Source of the DNA: Gracilimonas sediminicola
GTDB taxonomy: Bacteria; Bacteroidota; Rhodothermia; Balneolales; Balneolaceae
Length of the DNA: 64,000 nt
Reading direction: 5' to 3'
NCBI RefSeq assembly: GCF_024320785.1
Contig: NZ_JANDBC010000001.1
Location: 1,246,001 to 1,310,000 of the forward strand
Position numbers and translations under genes: made by a program. The stretch's first letter is position 1, and each line of letters opens with the position of its first letter. The notes beneath the pieces were generated by a model. It worked only from the letters and a program-made list of their open reading frames with translations, had not been told where the DNA came from and did not search any database. This document shows positions 34,420 through 44,359 of the stretch, in pieces.

Positions 34420-35697
34420 TTAGTTTTCAACACTTGTTTTATCCCAATTTTCGAGCAGAACTCTCATCAATGATTTTGCAGCCGATCGCGAAACCTGCTC
34501 AAGATCTTCATCACTGATTTGATCATCTACCTCATAGGTCAGTGCATCAATCCCGAAGGCATGATAGAACCAGTTTTTAGCGATAGGCGATGAGGTGTCG
34601 AACGGCTCAATGTTAAATACAACCTCTTCATTATCTTCCTGAATACGTTCTACCCACTGCTGGGTGATATTATCCGGATTGGTTTTTACTTCCTCATTTA
34701 TGGGATAAAAAATATTCTCGTTGGTAGAGTGAAAATCGATGGCATAGAACATCCGCCTTAAATCTGAATTTTTCAGCGGCTCCAGAGTTTCTTTCACGAT
34801 TCTTGTTTCAGGCTGATTGAAATTTTCCCAGTCGCGATTTAAATCAACACCGCCGGCGTTATGCCGCCAGTGGCCCATATCAACCCCGTCAGGATTCAGC
34901 ATTGGGAATGCTTTTACCACGAACGTCTCCCTGAACTCCCGGGCTAACGCATTGTCGGCTGCCAGTTCTTCCAGAAAAATCAGCGAAGCAAGATAACCCG
35001 TTACTTCCGGTGGATGCTGACGGCTCACAATAGCTAAAACCGGGCCCTTTTCATTTGGGTCAACTTCTGTGATTTCCAGCTCCCAAACCGGCCGTCCCAA
35101 TTTTGATTTTCCGGCTTCTTTCATCTCAACAAAAGAATTATCCAAAACCCCGCGATGGGTTAAAGTGGAAAGTAAATCGGATGAGGTATGAAGCGGCTGC
35201 CCGCTGATAATGATGGGATCAGGAGCCAATAATACATCAAAAGTAGCGGTACCGGTGGCAGAATCGTACTGAACAGGCAGCTCCATCTGCTGTTTCCACA
35301 TGCTGTCGGGCTGAACCCAGCTTTGCAATTTTGGGAGGTATCTATGCGTTGCATCCAGGTAATTAAGCCTTATCTTTGCCATCCGGACGGTATCACTCCA
35401 AATTTTAAAAGCATACCAGGGACTGTTGTTGATTGGGCCATTTTCAGGTGCAACAAAAACCTCAACCGTTGAGTCACCATACGCGTAAACATCATTCATG
35501 CGAGCTCCATCAAATTCATTGCTAATCCATACCTTGGGCGAATCTACCCCAATGGTTCGGCGAGCCTGTTCTTGAATGACTTTGTCGGTGGTGTTGGTTA
35601 CATCCGGAGGATCGTAAGAGAAGCCTGTGAACTCTTCCGTGCTTTTGCATGAAACCAGTATCAAAGAAACAATAATGACCTGAAAATACTTATACAT
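34420..35697 (-). CDS. M14 family zinc carboxypeptidase-like lipoprotein
   Basis: This 425-residue protein has a lipobox LILVSC near residue 17. A beta-rich N-terminal domain (about 20-170) precedes the M14 domain. Zinc ligands are visible: HPPE in SRQHPPEVTGY, and His in YAIDFHSTNENIFYP. NPDGVDMGHWRHNAGGVDLNRDW holds the substrate-binding Arg/Asn pair. The N-terminal domain plus this catalytic type resembles cytosolic carboxypeptidase-like (M14D) enzymes, here exported. ATG at 35697 is preferred over a TTG four codons upstream. Confidence 0.88.
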   Translation of the reverse strand: MYKYFQVIIVSLILVSCKSTEEFTGFSYDPPDVTNTTDKVIQEQARRTIGVDSPKVWISNEFDGARMNDVYAYGDSTVEVFVAPENGPINNSPWYAFKIWSDTVRMAKIRLNYLDATHRYLPKLQSWVQPDSMWKQQMELPVQYDSATGTATFDVLLAPDPIIISGQPLHTSSDLLSTLTHRGVLDNSFVEMKEAGKSKLGRPVWELEITEVDPNEKGPVLAIVSRQHPPEVTGYLASLIFLEELAADNALAREFRETFVVKAFPMLNPDGVDMGHWRHNAGGVDLNRDWENFNQPETRIVKETLEPLKNSDLRRMFYAIDFHSTNENIFYPINEEVKTNPDNITQQWVERIQEDNEEVVFNIEPFDTSSPIAKNWFYHAFGIDALTYEVDDQISDEDLEQVSRSAAKSLMRVLLENWDKTSVEN

Positions 35698-35808
35698 ATA
35701 TAAGTGCAATTAACGTTATGGCTCATTTAAAAACTGAGCATTACAACTAAGATTTCAAAGATAGCAAACATTCAGTTATACTTATCTTTATTAATATAAA
35801 TCACTCAC

Positions 35809-37764
35809 TTGGTTACTACTAATTTAAAACTTCTAATCCATCTCTTCGCGCTGCTGGGTGTTTTCCATCTTGTTACCGTACAAGTGGCTGCCCAGGAAGA
35901 ACCTGACCCCGCACGGGTTTGGAGCATTAACATTGAAGGAAACCGAACGTTTGAAGCGTTAGTAATTAAAGATGTGATTTATAATGAGCCCCCTTCACCA
36001 TTTAAGAAACTCCTGTTTTGGCGACAGCCGGGAATGATCCTCAACGAGAATGATGTAAAACGTGATGTCATCCGAATTGAACGCTTTTACCAGCGCCGGG
36101 GATTTGATGACGTAATTGTAAACTACCGCATTGAAACGCTGAGCAAAGAGTGGCGAAAATCCATCATATTTGAAATCACTGAAAATACCCCCATCAGGAT
36201 TAAGAAGGTGGATTTCCAGGTTTCCACAAGCAGCGAAGACCGGGCTTTAATTACGGATGATGAGGATTTTCAGGATATTAAGAGAAATCTGCCATATAAG
36301 GTCGGGCAGCGCTACGAGACTATCAATAAATCTGAAGTGGAAGGAAAGCTCGTGGGGCGACTTCGAAATCTCGGCTATCCATATGCAACAAGTGAGGTTA
36401 ATGCTCAGATAGACAGCGTTTCCAAATCAGCGAACGTGACCTTGGTCACCAGCCCGGGGCCCCGGGCTCGGTTTGACTCTGTGGTTGTTGAAGGAGAAGA
36501 AAATCTTGCCGAAAAGTATATAATCAGAGAAACCGGCATTGAACCGGGCGAAGTATTCAGCGAAAATACACTGAGAGAGGCCCAGAGGGAAGTCTTCAGC
36601 CACCATATGTTTCGCTTTGCGCTCATCAACATTCCTGAGCAGCCGCAAGACTCTACCATAAGTGTAAAGGTGAGGGTGAAAGAAACTCCCTTGCGCACGG
36701 TTCAGCTTCAGTTTGGAATCGGAAACCTGACCCGTATCGATGATGGCTGGGCCGACTTCTACAAGTTATTTCGTGGACAGGCTTCATGGACCCACCGCAA
36801 TGTTCGCGGACGCGGAGAACGATTCAGTATCACCGGAAACGCCTCCGCTATTGAACAACGCCTCGGAGCCAACTACCTGTTCCCTTATGTGTACAACACA
36901 AAGACTTCGATTATTTTATCTCCATTTTTTGAACATAAACTGGAGCCTTCCTATGAAATTGTTCGCGGAGGTATAACCAACAGTTTTATTTACCAGTACA
37001 GCTCTAATTTAACCGGTACAATATCTCACGAATTTACACTAAACAACGAGATTAACCGGAATTCCCAGGAAAGCCTGCCCGACAGCATTGAGGCTTACAA
37101 TGTTTCTTCTTTTAACCTGAATGCATTTTATGCCCGAAACTTGCAACGAGGAAAAAAGGGCTGGTCGATACAGCCATTTTGGGAATTGTCCGGCTTGTTT
37201 GGAGAAGCAACCTATAGCTTTCAGGAAGCGGGAATGGACATCAGAAAATTCTCAGCCCTTAACCAAAACATTGTGGTTGCAAAGCGCATAAATTTTGCCG
37301 GAATCTATTATGCTAAACAGGACTCCCTGCCTTCCGACATTCGACTCTACAGTGGCGGCACCAACTCGGTGCGAGGGTGGAGCCGGCAAGAGCTGGGACC
37401 TAAACGGGCAATCATAAATGAGCAAGGTGAGTTCGAACAATTTGTTCCTGTTGGAGGGCGTGGGATGTTTAGTTTTAACACTGAGCTTCGGTTTCAGCTT
37501 AACCAGCTAATCAAAGGCTTTGGCGTTGCAACCTTTTTGGATGGCGGGCAGGTTTGGAGAAATTTCAGTGATATCGGCACCACCCCCATTCAGTTTGGGG
37601 TTGGAGGCGGACTTCGTTACCAGTCGCCCATAGGCCCCATCCGAATCGATATTGCTTATAAAATAAACCCAACCGATGAGGATCTTCAAATTTACCGGGG
37701 CCGGAATTTCGGCAGTGCCTGGGATCGGTGGGGACTTCACTTTAGCATCGGGCAGGCATTTTAG
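35809..37764 (+). CDS. TamA/BamA-family outer-membrane protein
   Basis: This 651-residue protein starts at a TTG codon; no in-frame ATG precedes the signal peptide (cleavage after TVQVAAQ, about residue 29). POTRA domains occupy about residues 35-300, beginning VWSINIEGNRTFEALVI. The C-terminal 16-strand barrel of the bacterial surface antigen type follows, with the conserved GGTNSVRGWSRQELGP lid-lock region and a terminal strand ending in Phe (HFSIGQAF). It inserts or assembles other outer-membrane proteins. The next gene, three bases on, is a TamB homologue, so a TamA role is likely. Confidence 0.92.
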   Translation: MVTTNLKLLIHLFALLGVFHLVTVQVAAQEEPDPARVWSINIEGNRTFEALVIKDVIYNEPPSPFKKLLFWRQPGMILNENDVKRDVIRIERFYQRRGFDDVIVNYRIETLSKEWRKSIIFEITENTPIRIKKVDFQVSTSSEDRALITDDEDFQDIKRNLPYKVGQRYETINKSEVEGKLVGRLRNLGYPYATSEVNAQIDSVSKSANVTLVTSPGPRARFDSVVVEGEENLAEKYIIRETGIEPGEVFSENTLREAQREVFSHHMFRFALINIPEQPQDSTISVKVRVKETPLRTVQLQFGIGNLTRIDDGWADFYKLFRGQASWTHRNVRGRGERFSITGNASAIEQRLGANYLFPYVYNTKTSIILSPFFEHKLEPSYEIVRGGITNSFIYQYSSNLTGTISHEFTLNNEINRNSQESLPDSIEAYNVSSFNLNAFYARNLQRGKKGWSIQPFWELSGLFGEATYSFQEAGMDIRKFSALNQNIVVAKRINFAGIYYAKQDSLPSDIRLYSGGTNSVRGWSRQELGPKRAIINEQGEFEQFVPVGGRGMFSFNTELRFQLNQLIKGFGVATFLDGGQVWRNFSDIGTTPIQFGVGGGLRYQSPIGPIRIDIAYKINPTDEDLQIYRGRNFGSAWDRWGLHFSIGQAF

Positions 37765-37767
37765 CAT

Positions 37768-40700
37768 ATGAGTGAAAAGAACACACATATCATGGTTCGT
37801 ATTTTGAAAGTTACCGGCTGGACTCTGCTCGCACTTTTCATTCTGGGAGCAGCTCTGCGTCTTTCCCTGAAAACCTCACCAGTTCACAATTTTGCCAAAA
37901 ATAAGATTACCTCGCTGGCAAACCAGCAACTCAACGGCACCTTATCCATTGGTAATATCGATGGGGATTTATGGAATGATTTTATCGTAACCTCCATCAC
38001 CCTACAACAAACCGACACCCTCGCAAGTATAGACACGCTGGGCATCAGGTATAATATTTGGTCGCTGCTGAACAGCTCATTTCAGGCACAGCAAATCCGG
38101 GTCAATGGACTGAAAGCGTCAATTATTGAAGAAGCCGACACAACCTTCAATGTTCAAAACCTGGTTAAGGAAGCCGAGCCGACTCAGCCTTCTTCAGAAT
38201 CGGCATTTGGTCTGTATCTGGAAAAAATCCTCGTAGAAAACAGTTCGGTTTTCGTGCGCTCGTCTTCCTACTTACCCGACTCTGCCCTGACTATTGAAAA
38301 CCTGAATGCCTCAGCCGGCTTTTATTTAGACGAAGATATTTCCGGTTCCCTGTCTTCTCTTTCTTTTAAGGTGAAGGAAGGGCGGCTCCCGTCAGCCATC
38401 GCTGTTGAAACAGCCGGATCTTATCAGAATCAGGAAATAACTTTAAACCGACTGGTTGTTGAAACCGGTCGGTCGATGTTCAATGCCAGCGCCTTTGCCA
38501 ACCTTCAGGATTCTACCTTTAATGCCCGGGCAGAAACAAACCCCTTCTCACTGAAAGACCTGCAAGCTTACTTACAGAATGACATTCCTGCTCAGGAATT
38601 ACAATTAGGCTTAAAAGTAGGAGGCAGTGCCGACTCCCTCCATATCGAAGTGACCGCAGAAGGGGAAGGCTTTGATGAATTTCTGGCCATTACTGATCTC
38701 TCGTTTTCAGGAATCCCCACACTCAAAAAACTCGGAATAAGTGCTCAAAATATTGATGTCGGCTATTTTACCAACGATTCTGTAAAAGCGTATATTGGAG
38801 GATTTCAGGCCACCGTTGAAGGGCAGATTACGCAGAATTATCAGAATATGAATGCCACCTGGGGTTACACACTCAGCGGCATTCGCTATCAGGATTATGT
38901 GTTTGAAGAATTTTTTGGCAGCGGAACTATCGCAAATGAAGAACTACGTGCAAACTTTGAGTTAAGCGACGGGGAAGATAAAATTATTGCAAACCCATCT
39001 GTTCAACAACTTTTTGATGAGCATCCTTCATGGCAAGTGCCTGTTGTTGTTTCAAACCTGGACATTGGTTGGTGGCTGCAAAACCCTGAACTCAATGGGA
39101 AATTAAGCCTCAGAGGCCGGTTGGATGGGAAGGGATTTCAACCCTCGGAACAACCATGGACATTCCGCTTATATCCGAGTTCGTCTGCCAAGAGCCGACC
39201 TGCTTTTGTAAATAAACCCGGCAAACCAAAGCGCATGATTCCTCACGTGGGTACTGATACACTTACAATCAATGGTCAGGTAGTATCGGATTTCAATATT
39301 CAGGGTTCTGTCACCAAAGACTCTCTAAAAGCCGGAGGTTTTGTGCAGCTGATTGATAGTAAGATTTCGTTTAACAGTGCTGTTGCGGATTATCTCGGTG
39401 AGGCACCTTCTTATTCATATACAGTTAACACCTCCTCGTTTAATGCTTCAGAAATTGCCGGAGTTGAGGATTTCCCCACCAGTATCAATCTCAAGGCAAC
39501 AGGTTCTGGACGTTATTTTGATCCTGAAAAGATCGAACTGCAATCCAATCTACTCATTGATTCAAGCTATGTAAACGGCGCTGCTTTCGACCGCCTCAAC
39601 ATCATGGCCAACCTAAACGGGGATATTCTCACTATCTCGGAAGGTGACCTTAACAGCGAGGTTATTGAAGGAACCTTTTCCGGTCGCCGTAACCTTCAGG
39701 ATCAATCGGACCCAATGAATAAACTGGCGGTGGATATGAAAATCAAAAACCTCCAGCCTTTAGCATCCGTGCTTGGCATTCAGCTACTGAGTGCGCAAGG
39801 AACCGTGACCGGAAACATCACCGAAAAAGAAAACCGGCTTCAGTTTGACGGCAACGTGGACTTACAAGACTTCAAATACGATACCCTTCTGTCCGCACAA
39901 TCCATTGAAGGAAACACGCTGATAGGTATTGGCGATAATTACAGCTACGATCTGACGCTCAACTTCGGTCAGCCTGCTTACTCTGACTTTGCCCTGCAAG
40001 ACATTCATTTTGAAACCATTGGCATTGCCTCTCCCGACTCCATGAATGGCACTTTTATGCTGGATATTGAAAGTGACGATGCCGGTGAAATCACCCAGTC
40101 GGGAAATTACGAAATCAATCTTGAGTCACTACGCACCCACCTGATGTGGCAGAAATTTGATTTTACAACCCCTGCCCGGGTGCTTTCCCTCCAATCTCCA
40201 TTCCGGCTGACTTACCAGGATGCAACCATTCAGACCGACACCCTTCACCTGCAATCGGATGGCGGCACCTATTTAACTATGGCTATCCCCTATGCTGATT
40301 CTTTGAAGCAGGAAGGCTGGATTCGCGGCCGGGATTTTGACTTTGGAGTGATCCAGGAGATTATTTTTGATGAGCGTTTGGTGGATGGCATTCTTTCTGG
40401 AAATATGCGGTTCGCAAACAGTCCTCAGGATCTATCCGGTGACGGACTCCTGACCTTCACCAATCTTGCCTACCAGGGCACCGAGGTTGATACCATGAAT
40501 TTGAATTTCAGCCTGGTAGCCGAGCGGTTGAAGGCGGAGCTCGGGCTTAAAATGAATGGAGAGGAAAAAGTATCCGGACGAATGGATGTTCCGTTTGTTG
40601 CTGCCGACCCCGCCACCCTTGATGATTCCTTTTTCGAAGAACCGGTAAGCGGGCAATTTCTAATAAACCCTGTCCAACTGAGTGAATTCCAGAACCTGCT

Positions 40701-42303
40701 GAATGCTTTCGGTATAACCGGTACAAGCGGGATACTCTCCTTCAATGGAGAACTTTCAGGTACAGCAGGGGAACCTGACATGGAAGGAATTTTTCAACTT
40801 GCCGACCCCACGCTTTCTGGCATTAAAATTGACTCTGCCTTTGCCGAATTCCGATATCATCACCAACAAAAAAATGTAACCGCAAATGCTGAAATACGGG
40901 CACGTGGGCAGCAAGCGGCTTCTATCCGATCTGAGCTGCCGATTTCTGTGGACTTCCGGACTTTAGCTATGAATATGCCGGATGAAAATGATTCGCTTTA
41001 CATCAGTATGGTTACCGATGATTTCAACTTATCGGTGTTCAATGATTTTCTGGATAAGCAGTACATGAACAAGTTGCGGGGCATGCTGAATGCAGACATC
41101 GAAATTGCCGGTACCAAGAGCACCCTCACACCTCAGGGATATCTGCGGCTTGACAAAGGGGAGCTTTCCGTGCCCATAGCCGGTATCAAGCTCACCGAAA
41201 TTAAGTCTGAATTTGATTTTAATGAATCGGGCCTTCGGCTGAATCAGCTCACGGCAAGAAGTGGCAGTGGCGGATTTAACGCCAGTGGTTCCATTGACAT
41301 GGAGGGCATCACCCCAACCAACCTTAATATTGATGCCAAAGCTTCCCGCTTCCGTCTGGCCAACACTTCGGATTACAATCTTACCATTGACCTGGACAGC
41401 AAGTTGTCCGGCAAACCAACCCGACCTACGGCATCCGGTGAACTTCGCATTAAAAATGGATTTGTATACCTGCAGGATTTTGGAGAAAGATCAGTTGAAA
41501 CCGTTGAGCTTGAAGGGGAAGAAATCTCCTCATTCAGTGCCTATGATTCACTGTCCATTGATATGCGTTTCGTAATTGAGCGTAACTTCCTGATTCGTAA
41601 CCGGCGCTACCTTGACATGGAAATTGCCATGACGGGCGAACTGGATGCACAAAAGCAGGTTGAACAGGACCTGCAACTATTTGGAACACTGAACGCGCAG
41701 CGCGGATATGTTCGCCCATTAGGCAAACAATTTACCCTTGATGAAGGAACCTTCACGTTCAGCGGTCCGGTTACAAATCCCGACTTGTTCATCAAAACCA
41801 GTTATGTTCCCCAGTCTTCCCAAAAGCAGGGTGACCCTATCATCCTATATTACATCATCGAAGGGCAAGCTGAGGATCCGGATTTCAGGTTTGAAAGTAC
41901 TCCTCAAATGGAGCAGCAGGATATCGTTTGCTACACCCTCTTTAATAAGCCGTGCTATGCGTTAGAGTCGTGGCAGCAAGTGGTGAGTGGAAGCAGTGGT
42001 TCATCCCCCACCGATTTACTGGTAGATGTGCTGCTGGATGAATTTGAGGCGCTGGCTACCCAACAACTTGGAATTGATGTGGTCCAGATTGATAACTCGG
42101 GGGCAAATGGAAATCCATCGATAAAAACCGGCTGGTACCTGAATCGCCGAACGTTCTTCGCAATCGTGAATGAAATAAGTGGCGCAACCCCGGAAACCCT
42201 GTTTATCCTCGAATATCTGCTCACCAAGAATCTTGACCTCATCCTTACACAGGGCGACGACAACCGGCAAGGCATCGACATCCGCTGGCAGTATGATTAT
42301 TAA
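37768..42303 (+). CDS. TamB-like translocation and assembly module protein
   Basis: This 1511-residue protein has one N-terminal membrane anchor (GWTLLALFILGAALRL, residues 16-31), and the rest is predicted repetitive beta-strand, as in the AsmA/TamB long beta-taco. The C-terminal DUF490/TamB domain is recognisable from about residue 1200, with GTLNAQRGYVRPLGKQFTLD and GTFTFSGPVTNPDLFIKT. TamB bridges inner and outer membranes and works with TamA in outer-membrane protein assembly and phospholipid transport. It starts three bases after the TamA-like gene. The start could also be the ATG at 37792. A long hairpin follows the stop. Confidence 0.93.
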   Translation: MSEKNTHIMVRILKVTGWTLLALFILGAALRLSLKTSPVHNFAKNKITSLANQQLNGTLSIGNIDGDLWNDFIVTSITLQQTDTLASIDTLGIRYNIWSLLNSSFQAQQIRVNGLKASIIEEADTTFNVQNLVKEAEPTQPSSESAFGLYLEKILVENSSVFVRSSSYLPDSALTIENLNASAGFYLDEDISGSLSSLSFKVKEGRLPSAIAVETAGSYQNQEITLNRLVVETGRSMFNASAFANLQDSTFNARAETNPFSLKDLQAYLQNDIPAQELQLGLKVGGSADSLHIEVTAEGEGFDEFLAITDLSFSGIPTLKKLGISAQNIDVGYFTNDSVKAYIGGFQATVEGQITQNYQNMNATWGYTLSGIRYQDYVFEEFFGSGTIANEELRANFELSDGEDKIIANPSVQQLFDEHPSWQVPVVVSNLDIGWWLQNPELNGKLSLRGRLDGKGFQPSEQPWTFRLYPSSSAKSRPAFVNKPGKPKRMIPHVGTDTLTINGQVVSDFNIQGSVTKDSLKAGGFVQLIDSKISFNSAVADYLGEAPSYSYTVNTSSFNASEIAGVEDFPTSINLKATGSGRYFDPEKIELQSNLLIDSSYVNGAAFDRLNIMANLNGDILTISEGDLNSEVIEGTFSGRRNLQDQSDPMNKLAVDMKIKNLQPLASVLGIQLLSAQGTVTGNITEKENRLQFDGNVDLQDFKYDTLLSAQSIEGNTLIGIGDNYSYDLTLNFGQPAYSDFALQDIHFETIGIASPDSMNGTFMLDIESDDAGEITQSGNYEINLESLRTHLMWQKFDFTTPARVLSLQSPFRLTYQDATIQTDTLHLQSDGGTYLTMAIPYADSLKQEGWIRGRDFDFGVIQEIIFDERLVDGILSGNMRFANSPQDLSGDGLLTFTNLAYQGTEVDTMNLNFSLVAERLKAELGLKMNGEEKVSGRMDVPFVAADPATLDDSFFEEPVSGQFLINPVQLSEFQNLLNAFGITGTSGILSFNGELSGTAGEPDMEGIFQLADPTLSGIKIDSAFAEFRYHHQQKNVTANAEIRARGQQAASIRSELPISVDFRTLAMNMPDENDSLYISMVTDDFNLSVFNDFLDKQYMNKLRGMLNADIEIAGTKSTLTPQGYLRLDKGELSVPIAGIKLTEIKSEFDFNESGLRLNQLTARSGSGGFNASGSIDMEGITPTNLNIDAKASRFRLANTSDYNLTIDLDSKLSGKPTRPTASGELRIKNGFVYLQDFGERSVETVELEGEEISSFSAYDSLSIDMRFVIERNFLIRNRRYLDMEIAMTGELDAQKQVEQDLQLFGTLNAQRGYVRPLGKQFTLDEGTFTFSGPVTNPDLFIKTSYVPQSSQKQGDPIILYYIIEGQAEDPDFRFESTPQMEQQDIVCYTLFNKPCYALESWQQVVSGSSGSSPTDLLVDVLLDEFEALATQQLGIDVVQIDNSGANGNPSIKTGWYLNRRTFFAIVNEISGATPETLFILEYLLTKNLDLILTQGDDNRQGIDIRWQYDY

Positions 42304-42304
42304 G

Positions 42305-42423
42305 AAAGTGTTTATGTGTTTTAAGTGTTAAGGTGCTAAAGTTCGAAAGTGTTTTCACGCGAAAGTAGCGGTGTTAACACTTTCGAACTTTAACACGTCA
42401 GCACGTAAACACATTAACACTTT
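42305..42423. repeat. Long inverted repeat after tamB (GTGTTAA type)
   Basis: The arms at 42305-42353 and 42376-42423 are about 48 bases and pair over most of their length, with a perfect 16-base core (GTTCGAAAGTGTT region) next to the loop. It starts right after the tamB stop and overlaps the last codons of the minus-strand small gene at 42414-42581, which ends within the right arm. It could terminate both transcripts. Confidence 0.8.
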
Positions 42424-42581
42424 ACCTCTCCCCGGCAGCATTCTTCGGCATTGGTTCCGCAGGCAGCACATTGTCCGTGGCCATGAACCCAGACTAACTC
42501 TGCCTCCTGCCCGCAGAATAAACACCGGCGTTTTGCTTTTTTAGGAGATTCTGTTTGGGGTGATGAAGTATTGTTATCCAT
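42414..42581 (-). CDS. Small zinc-ribbon protein, 55 residues
   Basis: A short frame starts at ATG 42581, overlapping the MBL gene end by eight bases, and stops at 42414. The product has a basic N-terminal linker (KKAKRR), then CLFCG, then HGHGQCAACG, then ECCRG and a terminal Cys. Two CxxC knuckles plus HxH and CC strongly suggest a zinc- or metal-binding ribbon. Similar small C/H-rich proteins occur in Bacteroidota; no function is known to me. Overlap with the upstream MBL gene implies translational coupling. The frame is too short for most gene-finders, but the ordered Cys/His pattern supports it. Confidence 0.75.
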   Translation of the reverse strand: MDNNTSSPQTESPKKAKRRCLFCGQEAELVWVHGHGQCAACGTNAEECCRGEVKC

Positions 42582-43488
42582 TGTCTTCTGTTAATTCAGC
42601 ATAGGCCACTTCGATATTCGCGCTTAGCGGAAGTCTCCATCCCGGAGCTTTGAAGTCCTCAAAACCGTTCAGGGTTTCTTTGTTCATCAGCTCTTCTTTA
42701 GTCATCCCGGCATCAATTCCCTTTTGAGTGAAATCTAAGAGAGCGGAAAGAAACTCACTCATTACTTCCAGATCTTCAGCACTTCCCGTAATTCCGAAAT
42801 TTGAATTGCCATGCCCGAATATGTACATCGCATCTGACGGAAAATCATCCGCTGTTCGGTTCAGTGTGGTAATCCAGTTTGAAATGGAAGCTCCGGCTCC
42901 GCGATCAATAAAGGGATGAGCACGGTTAAACATCAAGTCACCCATGTGAGCTATATTCGCTTTCTCGAAATAAATAACTGAATCCCCACCGGTGTGCGCC
43001 GGGCCGTAGTGAGTCAGGTGAACGGTTTCATCCCCCACATCTTCCGACCATTTTTCTTCATAGGTGGTGTCCGGATAAACCTGGGCATCCAGTGCTTCCT
43101 GACCACGTGATTCCGCTGAGGCTTTTTGCAGATCCGGTACATTTTTATGAGCAACAATACGCTTCACTTTTTCTTTGAAGGCCGGATTCCCTGCTGTATG
43201 ATCGCCATGATGATGCGTATTAATCAGCACATCAAAAGCTATGTCCGTCATTTCTTCCAAGCCCGAGATGCAGGTTTTGGCCGACTCAGGAAACTGAGAA
43301 TCTACAATCACCACCGCATCTTCATTTACCAGCCAGCCAATGGTTCCTCCCCGGCCAACAAAAGTCCCCACATTTCTTCGAAGAGTGGTAAACGGACTTT
43401 CCTGCACGGCCGCAAAAAATTTATGGAGTGGCAATGTAGCGGCAGCTCCCATTAAGGCTGATTTCAATAAAAATTCTCGGCGTTTCAT
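42574..43488 (-). CDS. Tat-exported metallo-beta-lactamase-fold hydrolase
   Basis: This 304-residue protein begins MKRREFLLKSALMGAAA, a twin-arginine signal, so it is exported folded. The MBL zinc motif THHHGDHTAGN lies near residue 93, followed by HYGPAHTGGD and HMGDLMFNR. Such proteins include quinoprotein relay (SoxH-like) and other hydrolases; the substrate is unknown. A 55-residue zinc-ribbon gene overlaps its 3' end. Downstream of that lies the convergent tamB. Confidence 0.88.
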   Translation of the reverse strand: MKRREFLLKSALMGAAATLPLHKFFAAVQESPFTTLRRNVGTFVGRGGTIGWLVNEDAVVIVDSQFPESAKTCISGLEEMTDIAFDVLINTHHHGDHTAGNPAFKEKVKRIVAHKNVPDLQKASAESRGQEALDAQVYPDTTYEEKWSEDVGDETVHLTHYGPAHTGGDSVIYFEKANIAHMGDLMFNRAHPFIDRGAGASISNWITTLNRTADDFPSDAMYIFGHGNSNFGITGSAEDLEVMSEFLSALLDFTQKGIDAGMTKEELMNKETLNGFEDFKAPGWRLPLSANIEVAYAELTEDNG

Positions 43489-43690
43489 AGGCTTTGATTA
43501 GGTTGAATATAGAATGATCAGTCAACGCAATATAAAAGACAAAACATTCCGTGCAAGTTTGGAGACATTGATTCTCCAATCAGCAGCGTAATTCGTGCCA
43601 ACACAGAGAGTATATTGGTCAACTCATTCAACGGCGAACATCTGCTCCACCCGCCTCATCCGCGTTCCATGCCCAAAGTCGAACAGGCTT

Positions 43691-44359
43691 CTAACTCATT
43701 CCGCGATAGCGGCCAGGCTTGTGATTAATAGCCAGAATGATATTCAGGGCAACCGATGCCAATACCGAAAAAGCGAGAGCTTTCCAGTCAACCACGAAAA
43801 AGGCCGCCAGGATGATGATGGTATCCGCCACCATTTGAAACTTACCAGCACTGATTTGAAAATATTCCTGCACATAAATAGACAGGATATTCAACCCACC
43901 CAAACTGGCTTTGTGCCTGAAGAGCATAAGAAGGCCACTCCCGATCAGAAAGCCTCCGAAAATAGCTGCGAACCACGGGTTAATTTCCCCGAACTCAAAG
44001 ATTATTGGGATGAACTCGGTAAGAAATGAAACTCCAAATACAGCCAAAAAAGTCTTGATGGTAAATTCCCATCCCAGCTTTTTCACGGCAAGCACATAAA
44101 AGGGTAGGTTGATCACAAAGAAAACAACCCCAAAGCTGAAGTCCGTTGTGTACTGTACTAAGAACGACACCCCCGCCGTACCCCCAATCAGGAAGTTCAT
44201 ATGCGAAAAGATGGCGATACCGAAAGCCGCCAACAGCGAGCCAATTACAATGCCCTGAATGTCATCAAAAACAGAATGCTTCTGTGGTTCCGGTTGGTTG
44301 GGTTCGTTTAGTTCTTGTTGTTCTCTCTTACCGTCGGTCAGTGTTTTCTCTTGGTCCAT
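43691..44359 (-). CDS. YitT family membrane protein
   Basis: This 222-residue protein has five to six hydrophobic segments. GSLLAAFGIAIFSHMNFLIGGTAGVSFL and GFLIGSGLLMLFRHKASLGGLNIL are typical of the YitT/DUF161 repeats. The C-terminal DUF2179 domain of long YitT proteins is absent, as in the short form. Its role is unknown; transport of small ions is suspected. It starts one base after the GroES-like stop, so both are likely one transcript. Confidence 0.87.
   Translation of the reverse strand: MDQEKTLTDGKREQQELNEPNQPEPQKHSVFDDIQGIVIGSLLAAFGIAIFSHMNFLIGGTAGVSFLVQYTTDFSFGVVFFVINLPFYVLAVKKLGWEFTIKTFLAVFGVSFLTEFIPIIFEFGEINPWFAAIFGGFLIGSGLLMLFRHKASLGGLNILSIYVQEYFQISAGKFQMVADTIIILAAFFVVDWKALAFSVLASVALNIILAINHKPGRYRGMS

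Noticed and set aside
43595-44029. 144-residue plus-strand frame opposite YitT
   Set aside because: YitT is well supported by its membrane pattern; the opposite frame is rich in His, Arg and Pro, as expected of a shadow.
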